A DNA stretch of 64,000 bases, from assembly GCA_964610985.1 (NCBI GenBank), contig CAZSZJ010000001.1:21947-85946 (forward strand). The letters are read 5' to 3'. The notes under the pieces are model-generated. The model worked only from the letters and a program-made list of their open reading frames with translations, had not been told where the DNA came from and ran no database searches. Shown here in pieces: positions 34,312-42,541 of this stretch; position 1 is the stretch's first letter, and every line of letters begins with the position of its first letter. A program made the position numbers and the translations under genes. The DNA is from JARIHD01 sp964610985 (lineage in GTDB: Bacteria > Patescibacteriota > Saccharimonadia > Saccharimonadales > UBA4665).

Positions 34312-35511
34312 CTACAAGCCACTTATAAAAGTTTGGATTACGGAGTAATCGTCAACGCCAGCCTTGGGCACCAGAGCGGATTGGCCAGTGCGCGTGCGAT
34401 AGCTCATGAGTAAGTCTTCGCCATTGGCTTTATTGAGACTGACGGACTTCAGCGTACGAGTGGGAATTTCTTTGCTCAGGTCGTAGGCACGGCGCACTTC
34501 GCCAGTTTTTAGGTCGGTTTCGAGGTTATTGCCGAACGAATCAAAGAGTTGGCTGAGCTTGACCGGATTGGATAACGTACTGGCGCTCGTGGCTTTTTCT
34601 TTGAGGCCAATTAGGATCTTACGCTGGTTTTCGGTGCGCGTAAAATCGCTTTGGGCGTATCCGTACGCACCTCTGCTATTACCGCGGGCGCGCGCCAGGT
34701 TGAGTGCCGTACGGCCGTCGATGTCATTCGGACCATTGGGTAATTTGACGAGCGGTTTTCGCGTTTGCAGGTCCAGGCTGGGGTCATATATGCCGCGAGG
34801 ATCGGCACTTTCTATATCTACCCGTACGCCGCCGACAGCGTTTACGGCCTGTTCGAGTGCCGTGTAGTTTACGAGTGCGTAGTAGTTGATTTTGACGCCA
34901 AAATGCTGCGAAACGGTCTTTTCCAGCAGTCCCATACCACCTTCGGCATAGTCGGACTCGCTAAATTTGGCATGTTTGCCGTCCTGGTAAGCCTCGTTTA
35001 TTTTGGCATAGCCGTGACCGGGAATATCGACATATAGATCGCGTGGAATACTGAGGATATAACCAGTTTTGTCTTTGGTGTTCATACTGACAAGCATGAT
35101 GGAGTCGGTTAGTTCCGCACCGCCGTGACCGGGGTCGTCAGCGGAATTGCCGGCCAGCAAAAAAGTCACTCGGCCTTCGTCTTCACCGCGTAGTTTTTCG
35201 CTGCGAAAGATGTCGGCTATGCCGCCCCAGCCAAACACTTTTATGATGTTTGAAGCAAATTTAAGGCCCAGCCACAGGCCGGTGAGCGCAAGTAAAATAG
35301 CCAAGATAATAATGACGCGCTTGATGACCTTTTTGCGCCGAGTTTTCTTACCCGAAGGCTGCTCAGCAAAAATATCATCCAGATTATCCTCCGGCGGCGC
35401 GTCTTGGCCGACTGGGGCACCTTGATAATTCTGCGGAATCGTCCGGTATAAACGCTCAAACTCGCGGTCTTGCCGATCACGGTCGTGTGACTCTTTTTTG
35501 GTCGTGCGCAT
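34312..35511 (-). CDS. LytR-CpsA-Psr (LCP) family protein
   Basis: 399 residues from ATG 35511 (TATGAT, 35519-35524, ends 7 nt upstream). A long charged cytoplasmic N-terminus (about 65 residues) and one membrane helix ('VIIILAILLALTGLWLGLKF') precede an extracellular LCP domain: 'ELTDSIMLVSMNTKDKTGYILSIPRDLYVDIPG', 'KINEAY', 'RTALNLARARGN' and 'FTRTENQRKIL'. The conserved Arg and Asp residues for pyrophosphate-lipid binding are present. LCP enzymes attach glycopolymers to peptidoglycan, so a surface glycan is expected. Confidence 0.93.
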   Translation of the reverse strand: MRTTKKESHDRDRQDREFERLYRTIPQNYQGAPVGQDAPPEDNLDDIFAEQPSGKKTRRKKVIKRVIIILAILLALTGLWLGLKFASNIIKVFGWGGIADIFRSEKLRGEDEGRVTFLLAGNSADDPGHGGAELTDSIMLVSMNTKDKTGYILSIPRDLYVDIPGHGYAKINEAYQDGKHAKFSESDYAEGGMGLLEKTVSQHFGVKINYYALVNYTALEQAVNAVGGVRVDIESADPRGIYDPSLDLQTRKPLVKLPNGPNDIDGRTALNLARARGNSRGAYGYAQSDFTRTENQRKILIGLKEKATSASTLSNPVKLSQLFDSFGNNLETDLKTGEVRRAYDLSKEIPTRTLKSVSLNKANGEDLLMSYRTRTGQSALVPKAGVDDYSVIQTFISGL

Positions 35512-35608
35512 AGCTTTAATCATAGTATACTCTACAACCAACGCCCTAAGATACGCTGAAAGATCAGCGATTTAGCGGCTATTAGCAACCAATGATATAG
35601 TACTTACG

Positions 35609-36598
35609 ATGAACGCACTCTCATTTACGCTTTTACCAGCCCCGGAATACTATACGAGGCTACAACAGGTCATTTCGACAGCGAAAAAGCGTGTCGTCAT
35701 CGAAGCTATGGTGGTTTTGATGGACGGTCGAACTGAGGCATTTGTACCTCTGCTGCTCGATGCGCTGGGACGCGGTGTCAGGGTACGCATTGTTGGCGAC
35801 ACCTATAGCCGTTTTGAATCCCGAACAGCAGGTATTGCCAATCGCGGCGCACATTTTAGCTGGCAAAAGACGGCGCTCGCCGCCGAACAACTGCACAAAG
35901 CCGGAGCCGAAGTGATATATTTTGGCAAACTCGGGCTGAATCCGTTCAGTGGCCGTTGCCACACCAAAATAACTGTAGTCGACGATACGGCGTTCACCTT
36001 TGGCGGCGTCAACTTTAGCGACTCACATTTTGATTACCGTGATCTGATGCTGGAATGCCAGAATGCCACCCTGGCCGATCGTCTGGATAACATCGTCCGC
36101 GAAATCGAAAATGCCGGTAAACAATCTAATCTGACCGAAAAATTGGACGCATGTACTACACTGTTATTCGACGGCGGCGCACCACGTCATTCCGCAATCT
36201 ACCAAAAGGCGTGCGAAATCATTGCCGAGGCCGACAAAGTATATTACGTTTCCAAAATGTGCCCCAGCGGCCAGTTGGCAAAACTCCTAACAAAGGCAGA
36301 GGCGCACTGCTATTTTAATCGCCCAGAATTGGAAGGTTTGCCGGCCAACTTGGCAATCATGTGGGACCAACGACGTTTCGACATCAAAAACCTATACACC
36401 GGCTCGCATCATATTCACGCCAAGATTATTCTGACCGAGGGCCGTGACGGCTCGCGCCACGTCATTAGCGGCTCAAACAACTTTAGCTGGCGCGGCATCG
36501 CCTACGGAACTAAAGAAATTGCCGTGCATTCCACCGATCCGGTGCTCTGGCAGACTTTTTACAATTTTGTGCAGCGCGAAATTATTCAGTCGCCATAA
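35609..36598 (+). CDS. phospholipase D-like / cardiolipin-synthase-like protein
   Basis: 329 residues with two PLD repeats. The first HKD motif is intact ('CHTKITVVDD', His about 117). The second, 'IHAKIILTEG' (His about 270), has Gly for the last Asp. 'FGGVNFSD' and 'ISGSNNFSW' are the matching GG/GS-N elements. It would act on phospholipid phosphodiesters; cardiolipin synthesis with the CDP-alcohol enzyme at 4447 is possible. No membrane helices. TATAGT ends 7 nt before the ATG. Confidence 0.85.
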   Translation: MNALSFTLLPAPEYYTRLQQVISTAKKRVVIEAMVVLMDGRTEAFVPLLLDALGRGVRVRIVGDTYSRFESRTAGIANRGAHFSWQKTALAAEQLHKAGAEVIYFGKLGLNPFSGRCHTKITVVDDTAFTFGGVNFSDSHFDYRDLMLECQNATLADRLDNIVREIENAGKQSNLTEKLDACTTLLFDGGAPRHSAIYQKACEIIAEADKVYYVSKMCPSGQLAKLLTKAEAHCYFNRPELEGLPANLAIMWDQRRFDIKNLYTGSHHIHAKIILTEGRDGSRHVISGSNNFSWRGIAYGTKEIAVHSTDPVLWQTFYNFVQREIIQSP

Positions 36599-36959
36599 CG
36601 GGCACAGTGGCGCCAGGAACAGCCGGCACTTCGGTGGGAGCGGCATATTTTTCGCCCCATTCCACCATGCATTCGAGGATGGGAATAAGATCAAGGCCTT
36701 TTTGGGTCAACGAATATTCTACGCGTGGTGGCACCTCGGCAAAAGCCGTCTTTTTGACGATTCCCTGTTGTACCAGGTCGTCGAGCCGTGCCGACAGCGT
36801 GCGCGGATTGATGCCACCCGACTCCTTTTGCAGCTCGCAAAACCGCTGCACGCCGCTATGCAGCGCGTAAATAAGCTGAGGCGTCCATTTTGAACTCACT
36901 ATCGCCGCTGCGGTAGCAACACAAGCTTGTTCACGGACGGGGCATTTACTGGTAGACAC
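36582..36959 (-). CDS. HxlR-family transcriptional regulator
   Basis: 125 residues from GTG 36959 (AGGA a few nt upstream). 'CPVREQACVATAAAIVSSKWTPQLIYAL...GGINPRTLSARLDDLVQQGIVKKTAF...VEYSLTQKG' is the HxlR winged helix with its N-terminal cysteine (C6 in the CPV motif), the residue that senses quinones or electrophiles in YodB-type members; a second Cys follows at position 12. It is divergent from the FMN reductase, with a palindrome between them. Its 3' end overlaps the PLD gene by 17 nt. Confidence 0.92.
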   Translation of the reverse strand: MSTSKCPVREQACVATAAAIVSSKWTPQLIYALHSGVQRFCELQKESGGINPRTLSARLDDLVQQGIVKKTAFAEVPPRVEYSLTQKGLDLIPILECMVEWGEKYAAPTEVPAVPGATVPVMATE

Positions 36960-36998
36960 TGGTTATTCCTGAAAGCTTTACATTCACATTGTACCATA

Positions 36999-37013
36999 CT
37001 ATACTTTGTATAG
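36999..37013. promoter_or_regulatory. operator palindrome CTATAC-TTT-GTATAG
   Basis: A perfect 15-bp inverted repeat between the divergent hxlR-type and FMN-reductase genes. Core resembles YodB-type operators. TACAAT (36988-36993) lies next to it as a -10 box for the regulator. Autoregulation and control of the reductase are inferred. Confidence 0.7.
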
Positions 37014-37035
37014 CAGTAATTAGACGAGGACATTT

Positions 37036-37608
37036 ATGACAAACATCAAAATCATCATTGGATCTAACCGCCCCGGCCGTTTTGGCGCGCAGCCTGCCGC
37101 CTGGATTCAGGATCTCGCAAGGGAACACCCCGAAGCAACGTTCGAGATCGTAGACCTGCACGAAGTCGGACTACCTTTACTCGACGAGCCTATGCCCGCC
37201 CTATACGGCAAATACGAAAACGAGCACACCAAGGCCTGGTCAAAGATCATTGCCGAGGCCGACGGATTCGTCTTTGTCACACCTGAATACAACCATGCCA
37301 CCTCAGCCGCGCTTAAAAATGCTATCGACTACTTGGCAGCAGAGTGGCGACACAAGCCCGTCGGCATCGTGAGCTATGGCGTAGAGGGTGGTGGACGGGC
37401 GGCAGACAACCTACGTGTGATCGTGGGCAACCTCAGCATGTATCCGCTATACGAACATGTCAGCCTGGTTAACTACTGGGCGCACCTGGATGAAAATGGC
37501 AAGTTCTCGCCAACCGAAGACCACACCGAGCGGGCGCATAAGATGTTACATGCCCTGACATTTTGGGCAGAAACATTTAAAGACGCTCGGGCAAAACTAC
37601 AGAAATAA
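37036..37608 (+). CDS. NADPH-dependent FMN reductase / quinone reductase
   Basis: 190 residues of the NADPH_FMN_red flavodoxin-like family. 'IIGSNRPGRFG' binds the FMN phosphate, 'VTPEYNHATSAALKNAIDYL' is the family signature, and 'GIVSYGVEGGGRAADNLR' follows. It would reduce flavin or quinones with NAD(P)H. GAGGA precedes the ATG. Divergent HxlR control fits an electrophile or quinone-stress response. Confidence 0.92.
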   Translation: MTNIKIIIGSNRPGRFGAQPAAWIQDLAREHPEATFEIVDLHEVGLPLLDEPMPALYGKYENEHTKAWSKIIAEADGFVFVTPEYNHATSAALKNAIDYLAAEWRHKPVGIVSYGVEGGGRAADNLRVIVGNLSMYPLYEHVSLVNYWAHLDENGKFSPTEDHTERAHKMLHALTFWAETFKDARAKLQK

Positions 37609-37625
37609 CACTTTTAGAAGTGCAC

Positions 37626-37663
37626 AAAAAACTCCTCACGGATCTACCAGTGAGGAGTTTTTT
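37626..37663. terminator. bidirectional terminator
   Basis: A 14-bp stem (37626-37639 with 37650-37663) with six-A and six-T ends, between the FMN reductase and the convergent sodX. Confidence 0.93.
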
Positions 37664-37988
37664 GCTGTTTTGGCCAAATGACCCGGGCGACCACGACGGA
37701 TTCATGCAGCCAGCCAAAACTGCGGCTGTCTGTGCTATGCGCTTCGTTGTCGCCACGCAAATATAGTCGATCGCCTTTTATATCAGCGATACGTTTGATC
37801 TTTTCCAGCCCACCGTGCCGCACAATAACAACGTCACCCACAAGCAACGCCTTAAACCGGCCAGTTGCCAACACAACAAACCCCGGTCTGAGCGCCGGCA
37901 ACATGCTATCGCCCGAAACCTGGCGAATGAGTAGCAGGCTATGCCTTCTTTGTTGCTTTTGTTTCCTTAAAGATCTCGGCGATTTCAT
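37644..37988 (-). CDS. sodX: nickel-type SOD maturation protease (S26 family)
   Basis: 114 residues. 'VSGDSMLPALRPGFVVLA' carries the catalytic Ser28 of signal-peptidase-like S26 proteases, 'EKIKRIADI' the general-base Lys, and 'LRGDNEAHSTDSRSFG' the conserved box III. No membrane anchor is seen, as in SodX proteins that trim the NiSOD propeptide. It follows sodN on the same strand and the assigned ATG overlaps sodN by 50 nt; a later non-ATG start is possible. The last codons reach into the terminator arm. Confidence 0.85.
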   Translation of the reverse strand: MKSPRSLRKQKQQRRHSLLLIRQVSGDSMLPALRPGFVVLATGRFKALLVGDVVIVRHGGLEKIKRIADIKGDRLYLRGDNEAHSTDSRSFGWLHESVVVARVIWPKQQKTPHW

Positions 37989-38331
37989 CGATCAAATCCA
38001 GCAGCTTTTGAGCTTCCTCGGGTTCGGTGTGGTGTTTGCATTCTCCGGCTTGTTTGGTAGCGCGCCAAAAGAGGTCGTGTAGACCCGGATGTTTTTCCAG
38101 ATGTTCGGGCTTAAAGTAGTCGGTCCACAGCACCCATAGGTGGTTTTTTACCAGCTCGGCGCGCTGTTCTTTGATAAAAATAGCACGAGTTTTATTGGTT
38201 TCGTCCAGATCTTTGTACTTGGTCATAATGGCAAAAACGCTTAGCGCCTCAATCCGTGCCTGTGCCGGATCATACACGCCGCACGGCAAATCACAGTGCG
38301 CATGCACTTGTTTAATAAATGGAATTTTCAT
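37939..38331 (-). CDS. sodN: nickel-dependent superoxide dismutase precursor
   Basis: 130 residues from ATG 38331 (AGGAG upstream). An 11-residue propeptide (MKIPFIKQVHA) precedes HCDLPCGVYDPAQARIEA, the exact nickel-hook sequence of NiSOD: after cleavage His1, Cys2 and Cys6 bind nickel. The rest is the four-helix bundle of the family. It dismutates superoxide to oxygen and peroxide. No export signal is visible. Promoter TATACT at 38363-38368. A complete sodN-sodX unit implies nickel uptake, whose genes are not in the window. Confidence 0.96.
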   Translation of the reverse strand: MKIPFIKQVHAHCDLPCGVYDPAQARIEALSVFAIMTKYKDLDETNKTRAIFIKEQRAELVKNHLWVLWTDYFKPEHLEKHPGLHDLFWRATKQAGECKHHTEPEEAQKLLDLIDEIAEIFKETKATKKA

Positions 38332-38362
38332 ACCTCTTCTCCTATTTATCAAATCTCCCCTT

Positions 38363-38368
38363 AGTATA
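38363..38368 (-). promoter_or_regulatory. -10 element TATACT of sodN-sodX
   Basis: TATACT on the minus strand, 31 nt before the sodN ATG, leaving a leader of about 24 nt that includes AGGAG. Confidence 0.5.
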
Positions 38369-38463
38369 CCGCGTCTTGTCGATCACATAAGTTTTTAATT
38401 ATTACACAATAAAATAAATTTATTGCATTATTAAGCAAACAGGCATATAATGCGGGCCAACAA

Positions 38464-39546
38464 ATGTCAGGCGAAATTGTTCCCCCCGGTCCCGGTAATA
38501 TGGACCCTTCTTCACAAGGGCCTGATGACCATACACCAGAACTGGCATACATAGACCAATATATTAAAGACCTTCTTCCTGATTTCATGGGCGTTGAAGA
38601 GAATGAAAGAAGAATGGCAGCGGAAGCGGAAGCAAAAGCAGCTAAGGGTACACGAGATTTCGTGAGTGCATTCGATCAGTCCATGCCCCGAACAGATCCT
38701 CAGACCGCCGAGGAAGTACTTCGCGCCCGCGGCGTAACCACCAATATTTGGGAAGCGGAGCTATTTTGCCGTGACGAAGGGTACAAAAGAGTTTTTGAGC
38801 GAGCTCTTGACCAGGGCGACTATAATCCTAATGGTTTGGCGATTTCCGAAGCGCATGTATTCGCGCTCTCGATACTACCCTATCTACCACCATCGAATGT
38901 CATATTTACCTCACGAAGCGCCGTTGACATCGCCTGGGTAAATCGCAGTCTGAATATTCTTGGCGCTACGCAGTCACCAAAAGATTACCTAGAAGCGCTA
39001 TGGCAGCCCGACGATCTTCTTGGGGAACTTACAGATGCCGGCCGCGACCTCCCCGAGCTACAAGAGTGCCTAGAGCGTGAACGAGACCTATTAGGTAATC
39101 TTCATTTTCTGGCGAGCGACCGCCAATTTGTGCAAGCCAAAGAAGCCATCGCACCGGGCAGTAAGAACATTAGCACCGCGGCTTTCAATATCACCACGTA
39201 TGGTAAAGGGGGTTTCAGCGAATGGGTACAAAAACAGCCAGAGATTAGGGACAAATCTATAACCTGGTGTAATTTGGGCAATTTCGGCGACCACTTTTAT
39301 TTCCCACTTGTAAACACCGTAAAACAACCTGAACTCCCCCCAGACCGTGTGGTCATTGACCCGATGCGAAAGATTCACTTTGACCCGAATTGCACATTTG
39401 TTGCCTCATCTCAAGTTCGCTATGATGGTACAGATCCATTTATAGGAGAACTGCGGCTTGATCTACCACCCCTGGCCTATAGCAGCATCGGCGGCACGGC
39501 ATTTGCCAAGCAAATCATGCGCGGCTTAACCGCCTATAATGCCTAA
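38464..39546 (+). CDS. hypothetical protein, 360 aa
   Basis: No recognised domain. A Pro/Gly-rich, probably disordered N-terminus is followed by a charged helical segment ('ENERRMAAEAEAKAAKGTRD') and a globular part. TATAAT lies 12 nt before the ATG. No signal peptide or membrane helix. Like the proteins at 30840 and 32160 it is a long cytoplasmic hypothetical. Confidence 0.65.
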   Translation: MSGEIVPPGPGNMDPSSQGPDDHTPELAYIDQYIKDLLPDFMGVEENERRMAAEAEAKAAKGTRDFVSAFDQSMPRTDPQTAEEVLRARGVTTNIWEAELFCRDEGYKRVFERALDQGDYNPNGLAISEAHVFALSILPYLPPSNVIFTSRSAVDIAWVNRSLNILGATQSPKDYLEALWQPDDLLGELTDAGRDLPELQECLERERDLLGNLHFLASDRQFVQAKEAIAPGSKNISTAAFNITTYGKGGFSEWVQKQPEIRDKSITWCNLGNFGDHFYFPLVNTVKQPELPPDRVVIDPMRKIHFDPNCTFVASSQVRYDGTDPFIGELRLDLPPLAYSSIGGTAFAKQIMRGLTAYNA

Positions 39547-39552
39547 TTCCTG

Positions 39553-40203
39553 CTAAGCTTTTTGGCCGTTCTGCGCCCGCCATTTGGCGATTTCAGCGTG
39601 ATGGCCGCTGAGCAGCACTTCCGGCACGGCCATATCGCGGAATACTTCAGGGCGGGTGTACTGCGGAAACTCAATGTTTTCGTCGTTTTCTTGGAAGGAT
39701 TCTATTTCGGCACTAGTTTCGCCGCCAAGGACGCCGGGCAATAGGCGTACGACGCTGTCGATCATAATCATGGCTGGCAGTTCGCCGCCCGTCAGGACGT
39801 AATTGCCGATGCAATATTGGCGATCGATCCATCTGGTAATACGTTCGTCATAACCTTCGTAACGAGGACAGACGATGATCAAGCCCCCTGCACGCGCCGC
39901 AAGTTCTTTAGCATCGGACTGTTTGTACTGTTTGCCGCGTGGCGTGGGCAGCAGCACCAAGGCATCTGGATCCTGGGACTTGGCGTATTCTATAGCAGCG
40001 ACCACTGGTTCGGGTTTGAGCAGCATACCGTCGCCGCCGCCATATGGAGTATCATCGACTTGTCTGCGAGCACCGAGGCCATATTGACGCAAGTCAATGT
40101 ATTCAAATGTCACCGCGCCTTTATCTTGCGCCTTCCAAAGCATGCTGTTGCCATGCACGCCCGTAAACATCTCTGGAAACAGGGTTATAATCTGGACTTT
40201 CAT
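39553..40203 (-). CDS. trmD: tRNA (guanine-N1)-methyltransferase TrmD
   Basis: 216 residues of the SPOUT trefoil-knot family: 'ITLFPEMF', 'YGLGARRQVDDTPYGGGDGMLLKPEP', 'CPRYEGYDERI', 'IGNYVLTGGELPAM' and 'EFPQYTRPEVF' are all present. It methylates G37 of tRNAs. It is shorter at the C-terminus than E. coli TrmD (255 aa). TAGAGT ends 7 nt before the ATG. It lies in a broken rpsP-khpA-trmD group with no rimM or rplS in place. Confidence 0.96.
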   Translation of the reverse strand: MKVQIITLFPEMFTGVHGNSMLWKAQDKGAVTFEYIDLRQYGLGARRQVDDTPYGGGDGMLLKPEPVVAAIEYAKSQDPDALVLLPTPRGKQYKQSDAKELAARAGGLIIVCPRYEGYDERITRWIDRQYCIGNYVLTGGELPAMIMIDSVVRLLPGVLGGETSAEIESFQENDENIEFPQYTRPEVFRDMAVPEVLLSGHHAEIAKWRAQNGQKA

Positions 40204-40264
40204 TACTTTTACTCTAGCAGAAAGCGTAAGTATTTACAAACTATAGCTTTATGATATAATTATC

Positions 40265-40918
40265 ATGATTATGGCGATGAAGAAGTACCCACAGCGAAGA
40301 GACCACTTACGAAACCGAGCGGCCGTACCTAGGGCGGTGGGCAGCTGTTTGACAATCCTTGGGCTGGCAATAGGCTTAAACTGGTATCAAGACGTCGATC
40401 AGACCAGACCCCCCGTAGACCTTGAAGCCAAGCCCACCCTCGCCCCTGATGCCCAATACTGGAATGCCTACGACAACTGTAGCATCTCATACCCTCGACT
40501 GGATGGAGTAGAAAATGGCGTGGCGCACATTGCACTGCAGCTGAATACCCCACGGAACGTAGACGCCAAGCAGGCCGCCGAGAAGGACAAAGTGCACTAC
40601 GTCCCTACCCCGCGTGCCGTAGACCCCCGAACCGATACATGGGTTAATAACCTTTCAATCTTTTCCCCGCTTGCCGATGGCCCCAATGAGGCGACGTTGA
40701 CCGTTTCAATGGCCGAGCTTGGTCTTAGCGGCGACAAAAACGTTGATGTATTTGTGGAAGCTACCGATGAATTGGAAAAAAATGGCGTAAGACAATACTG
40801 CGGCAGGATGGCCGTCGAAGGCACCAACCAGTCCGTAACACTCGTGGAACTACGTCATTCAGATCCGGCAGATCCAAGTCCGTTGCCAGCGCGCCAGCGT
40901 TTTGACCCGCAAGGCTAA
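40265..40918 (+). CDS. hypothetical membrane-anchored protein, 217 aa
   Basis: A basic N-terminus and one hydrophobic helix ('AVGSCLTILGLAIGLNWY') are followed by an extracytoplasmic domain of mixed strands and a Pro-rich tail. TATAAT (40255-40260) ends 4 nt before ATG 40265 and 10 nt before the second ATG at 40271, so either may be used. It lies divergently between trmD and khpA, interrupting the usual ribosomal cluster. Function unknown. Confidence 0.65.
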   Translation: MIMAMKKYPQRRDHLRNRAAVPRAVGSCLTILGLAIGLNWYQDVDQTRPPVDLEAKPTLAPDAQYWNAYDNCSISYPRLDGVENGVAHIALQLNTPRNVDAKQAAEKDKVHYVPTPRAVDPRTDTWVNNLSIFSPLADGPNEATLTVSMAELGLSGDKNVDVFVEATDELEKNGVRQYCGRMAVEGTNQSVTLVELRHSDPADPSPLPARQRFDPQG

Positions 40919-40945
40919 ATGGCTAGTCGCGCGTTTACATCAAAC

Positions 40946-40978
40946 AAAAAGACCGACACTTTTCAGGTCGGTCTTTTT
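40946..40978. terminator. rho-independent terminator
   Basis: AAAAAGACCGAC (40946-40957) pairs with GTCGGTCTTTTT (40967-40978). Downstream of the 217-aa gene and usable from both sides. Confidence 0.9.
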
Positions 40979-41078
40979 GCCACAAATAAAGCTCCCAGTC
41001 ATCCTTACAGATGAGTGGCTCGCAATGAGCTATACAGGTTTTTGTTTTGAAAGGTCTTGTCGTAAAGACTGATACTAA

Positions 41079-41456
41079 CTATACATCGAGGTCGTCGAGT
41101 TCTGCAAGCTCTTGACGGGTTTTAGTTACAACAGTGCTGTTGTTGTCGCTATAGTCGTCGACGGCTGCATTGTCGTCGTTTGTTTGATAGGCGCTTGATG
41201 TGCCGCCTACGCCGTTATCTACAATCTTTAGATTGTAACGTGCGTCGTTTTTCGTACCAAGGGCACGAAGTAATGTTCGTAAACTCTGGGCAGTCGCACC
41301 GCGCTTACCGATTACTCGTCCTAAGTCTTCTGGATCTACTGTCAATTCTAACAGGACACCCTTCTCGTCTATACGCCGTTCAACACTGACGGCATCCGGG
41401 TTGCTTACCAGAGACTTGACGATGAACTCTACAAACTGTTGGTCTATACTAGTCAT
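41079..41456 (-). CDS. khpA: KhpA-type KH-domain RNA-binding protein
   Basis: 125 residues from ATG 41456 (AAGGAG about 10 nt upstream). The KH domain covers the first 80 residues, with 'LELTVDPEDLGRVIGKRGATAQSLRTLL' holding the GxxG loop (GKRG). A disordered acidic tail follows (DDNAAVDDYSDNNS...). KhpA binds RNA and works with KhpB in envelope and division control in firmicutes. Own promoter TATAAT at 41489-41494, after a terminator that separates it from rpsP. Confidence 0.88.
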   Translation of the reverse strand: MTSIDQQFVEFIVKSLVSNPDAVSVERRIDEKGVLLELTVDPEDLGRVIGKRGATAQSLRTLLRALGTKNDARYNLKIVDNGVGGTSSAYQTNDDNAAVDDYSDNNSTVVTKTRQELAELDDLDV

Positions 41457-41500
41457 GTCAGGAACTCCTTCCAATTATTGGTTAACGTATTATAACAAAA

Positions 41501-41533
41501 AATGAAGCAGCTCTATCAGTGAGCTGCTTCATT
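41501..41533. terminator. terminator between rpsP and khpA
   Basis: A perfect 13-bp stem (41501-41513 with 41521-41533) with a T run on the minus strand. It ends the rpsP transcript just before the khpA promoter. Confidence 0.9.
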
Positions 41534-41549
41534 GACAACGCTTGTTACA

Positions 41550-41942
41550 CTATGCATCAGATGCAGTGTCGTCGGAAGTTGTCGCTTCGGCAGCTTCTGT
41601 AGGGGCCTGGGCCTCTGTTTTGGCCTCGTCAGGCCGGTTCTTTCGGAGCTTGTCTGGGTTACGAGTAGTGCCAGATTTGCCCTCAGAAAGTTTTACCCAT
41701 TCAGGTAATTTAATTCCTTCGCTCTTCAGCAAACGTGCAGCTCGGTCCGAAGGCTGAGCGCCGTTGCCTAAATAAAAAGCAGCTTTTTCTTTGTCGAGGG
41801 TAGTTGTTTTGGCGTGTGGATCGTGGCTGCCCAAAAGTGCAACAACCTTGCCGCTTGTCGGAGTCAGACGTGATTCTTGAACCACAACGCGGAACATTGC
41901 GTGACCCTTACGACCAGTACGTTGCATGCGAATAGCTAACAT
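41550..41942 (-). CDS. rpsP: 30S ribosomal protein S16
   Basis: 130 residues. 'MLAIRMQRTGRKGHAMFRVVVQESRLTP' and 'ALLGSHDPHAKTTTLDKEKAAFYLGNGAQPSDRAARLLKSEGI' are standard bS16. An Ala/Glu/Thr-rich tail of about 45 residues is added at the C-terminus. No strong SD is visible (GAGAGA about 13 nt upstream). Confidence 0.96.
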   Translation of the reverse strand: MLAIRMQRTGRKGHAMFRVVVQESRLTPTSGKVVALLGSHDPHAKTTTLDKEKAAFYLGNGAQPSDRAARLLKSEGIKLPEWVKLSEGKSGTTRNPDKLRKNRPDEAKTEAQAPTEAAEATTSDDTASDA

Positions 41943-42044
41943 AAGTTTAGTGGATCTCTCTTTCGTTATCTTTTAGATTTCTATACGAATCTTGCTATAT
42001 TTTACAGATAACCGCCCCTGATGTCAAACGAAATGGAACGACTG

Positions 42045-42527
42045 TTACAAGTCATAGAGGAATTTTTCCATACAGCCGTCACCTTGGAGCATATCCCCAT
42101 AATCCCGATGCAAGTAAAACTGTCGCTTTCGCTCTGTGGCATAAAGCTGCAACACGAGAGCACCAGAACTTCTTGCATGAGATTCCATATACCTCAGCAT
42201 TTCACTGCCAAGGCCAAGACCCCGTAAATTTTGAGGGACAGCAAGCGAGTCGAGATACATCGCCCGATTGGTCACAAAGTACTGCTCGTCTAAGATAGCA
42301 ACTGCTCTCAAATTACGATTCGCACTATCAACAAGGGCGCAATGCTGCGTCGTTTGGTCGTAGGCAATCCCCAGGTTTTCTCGCGCATCATCGTCAGTCC
42401 AGATATCGGCGTCAATACAGTTTTCACCCCAACCATAAACGTCACAAAGAATAAGCCGTGCGACCGCATTGCTCCAGGGATGATCGGGGGTCAAATTAAA
42501 TTGCTGTAATGCGAGCAGATCGGACAT
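42045..42527 (-). CDS. GNAT-family N-acetyltransferase
   Basis: 160 residues. The acetyl-CoA site is clear: 'LAVPQNLRGLGLGSEMLRYMESHARSSGA' contains the R/QxxGxG/A loop, and 'LQLYATERKRQFYLHRDYGDML' is the typical end, with the GY/GF turn as DYGD. Substrate unknown. It is the last gene after rnc (14 nt apart) and probably cotranscribed. Confidence 0.85.
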   Translation of the reverse strand: MSDLLALQQFNLTPDHPWSNAVARLILCDVYGWGENCIDADIWTDDDARENLGIAYDQTTQHCALVDSANRNLRAVAILDEQYFVTNRAMYLDSLAVPQNLRGLGLGSEMLRYMESHARSSGALVLQLYATERKRQFYLHRDYGDMLQGDGCMEKFLYDL

Positions 42528-42541
42528 GTCGTGATAGGGAT

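Noticed and set aside
40265..40918. Gene between khpA and trmD as a divergent RimM
   Set aside because: It has an N-terminal membrane helix and an extracytoplasmic-type domain, runs on the opposite strand, and lacks the RimM PRC-barrel pattern.
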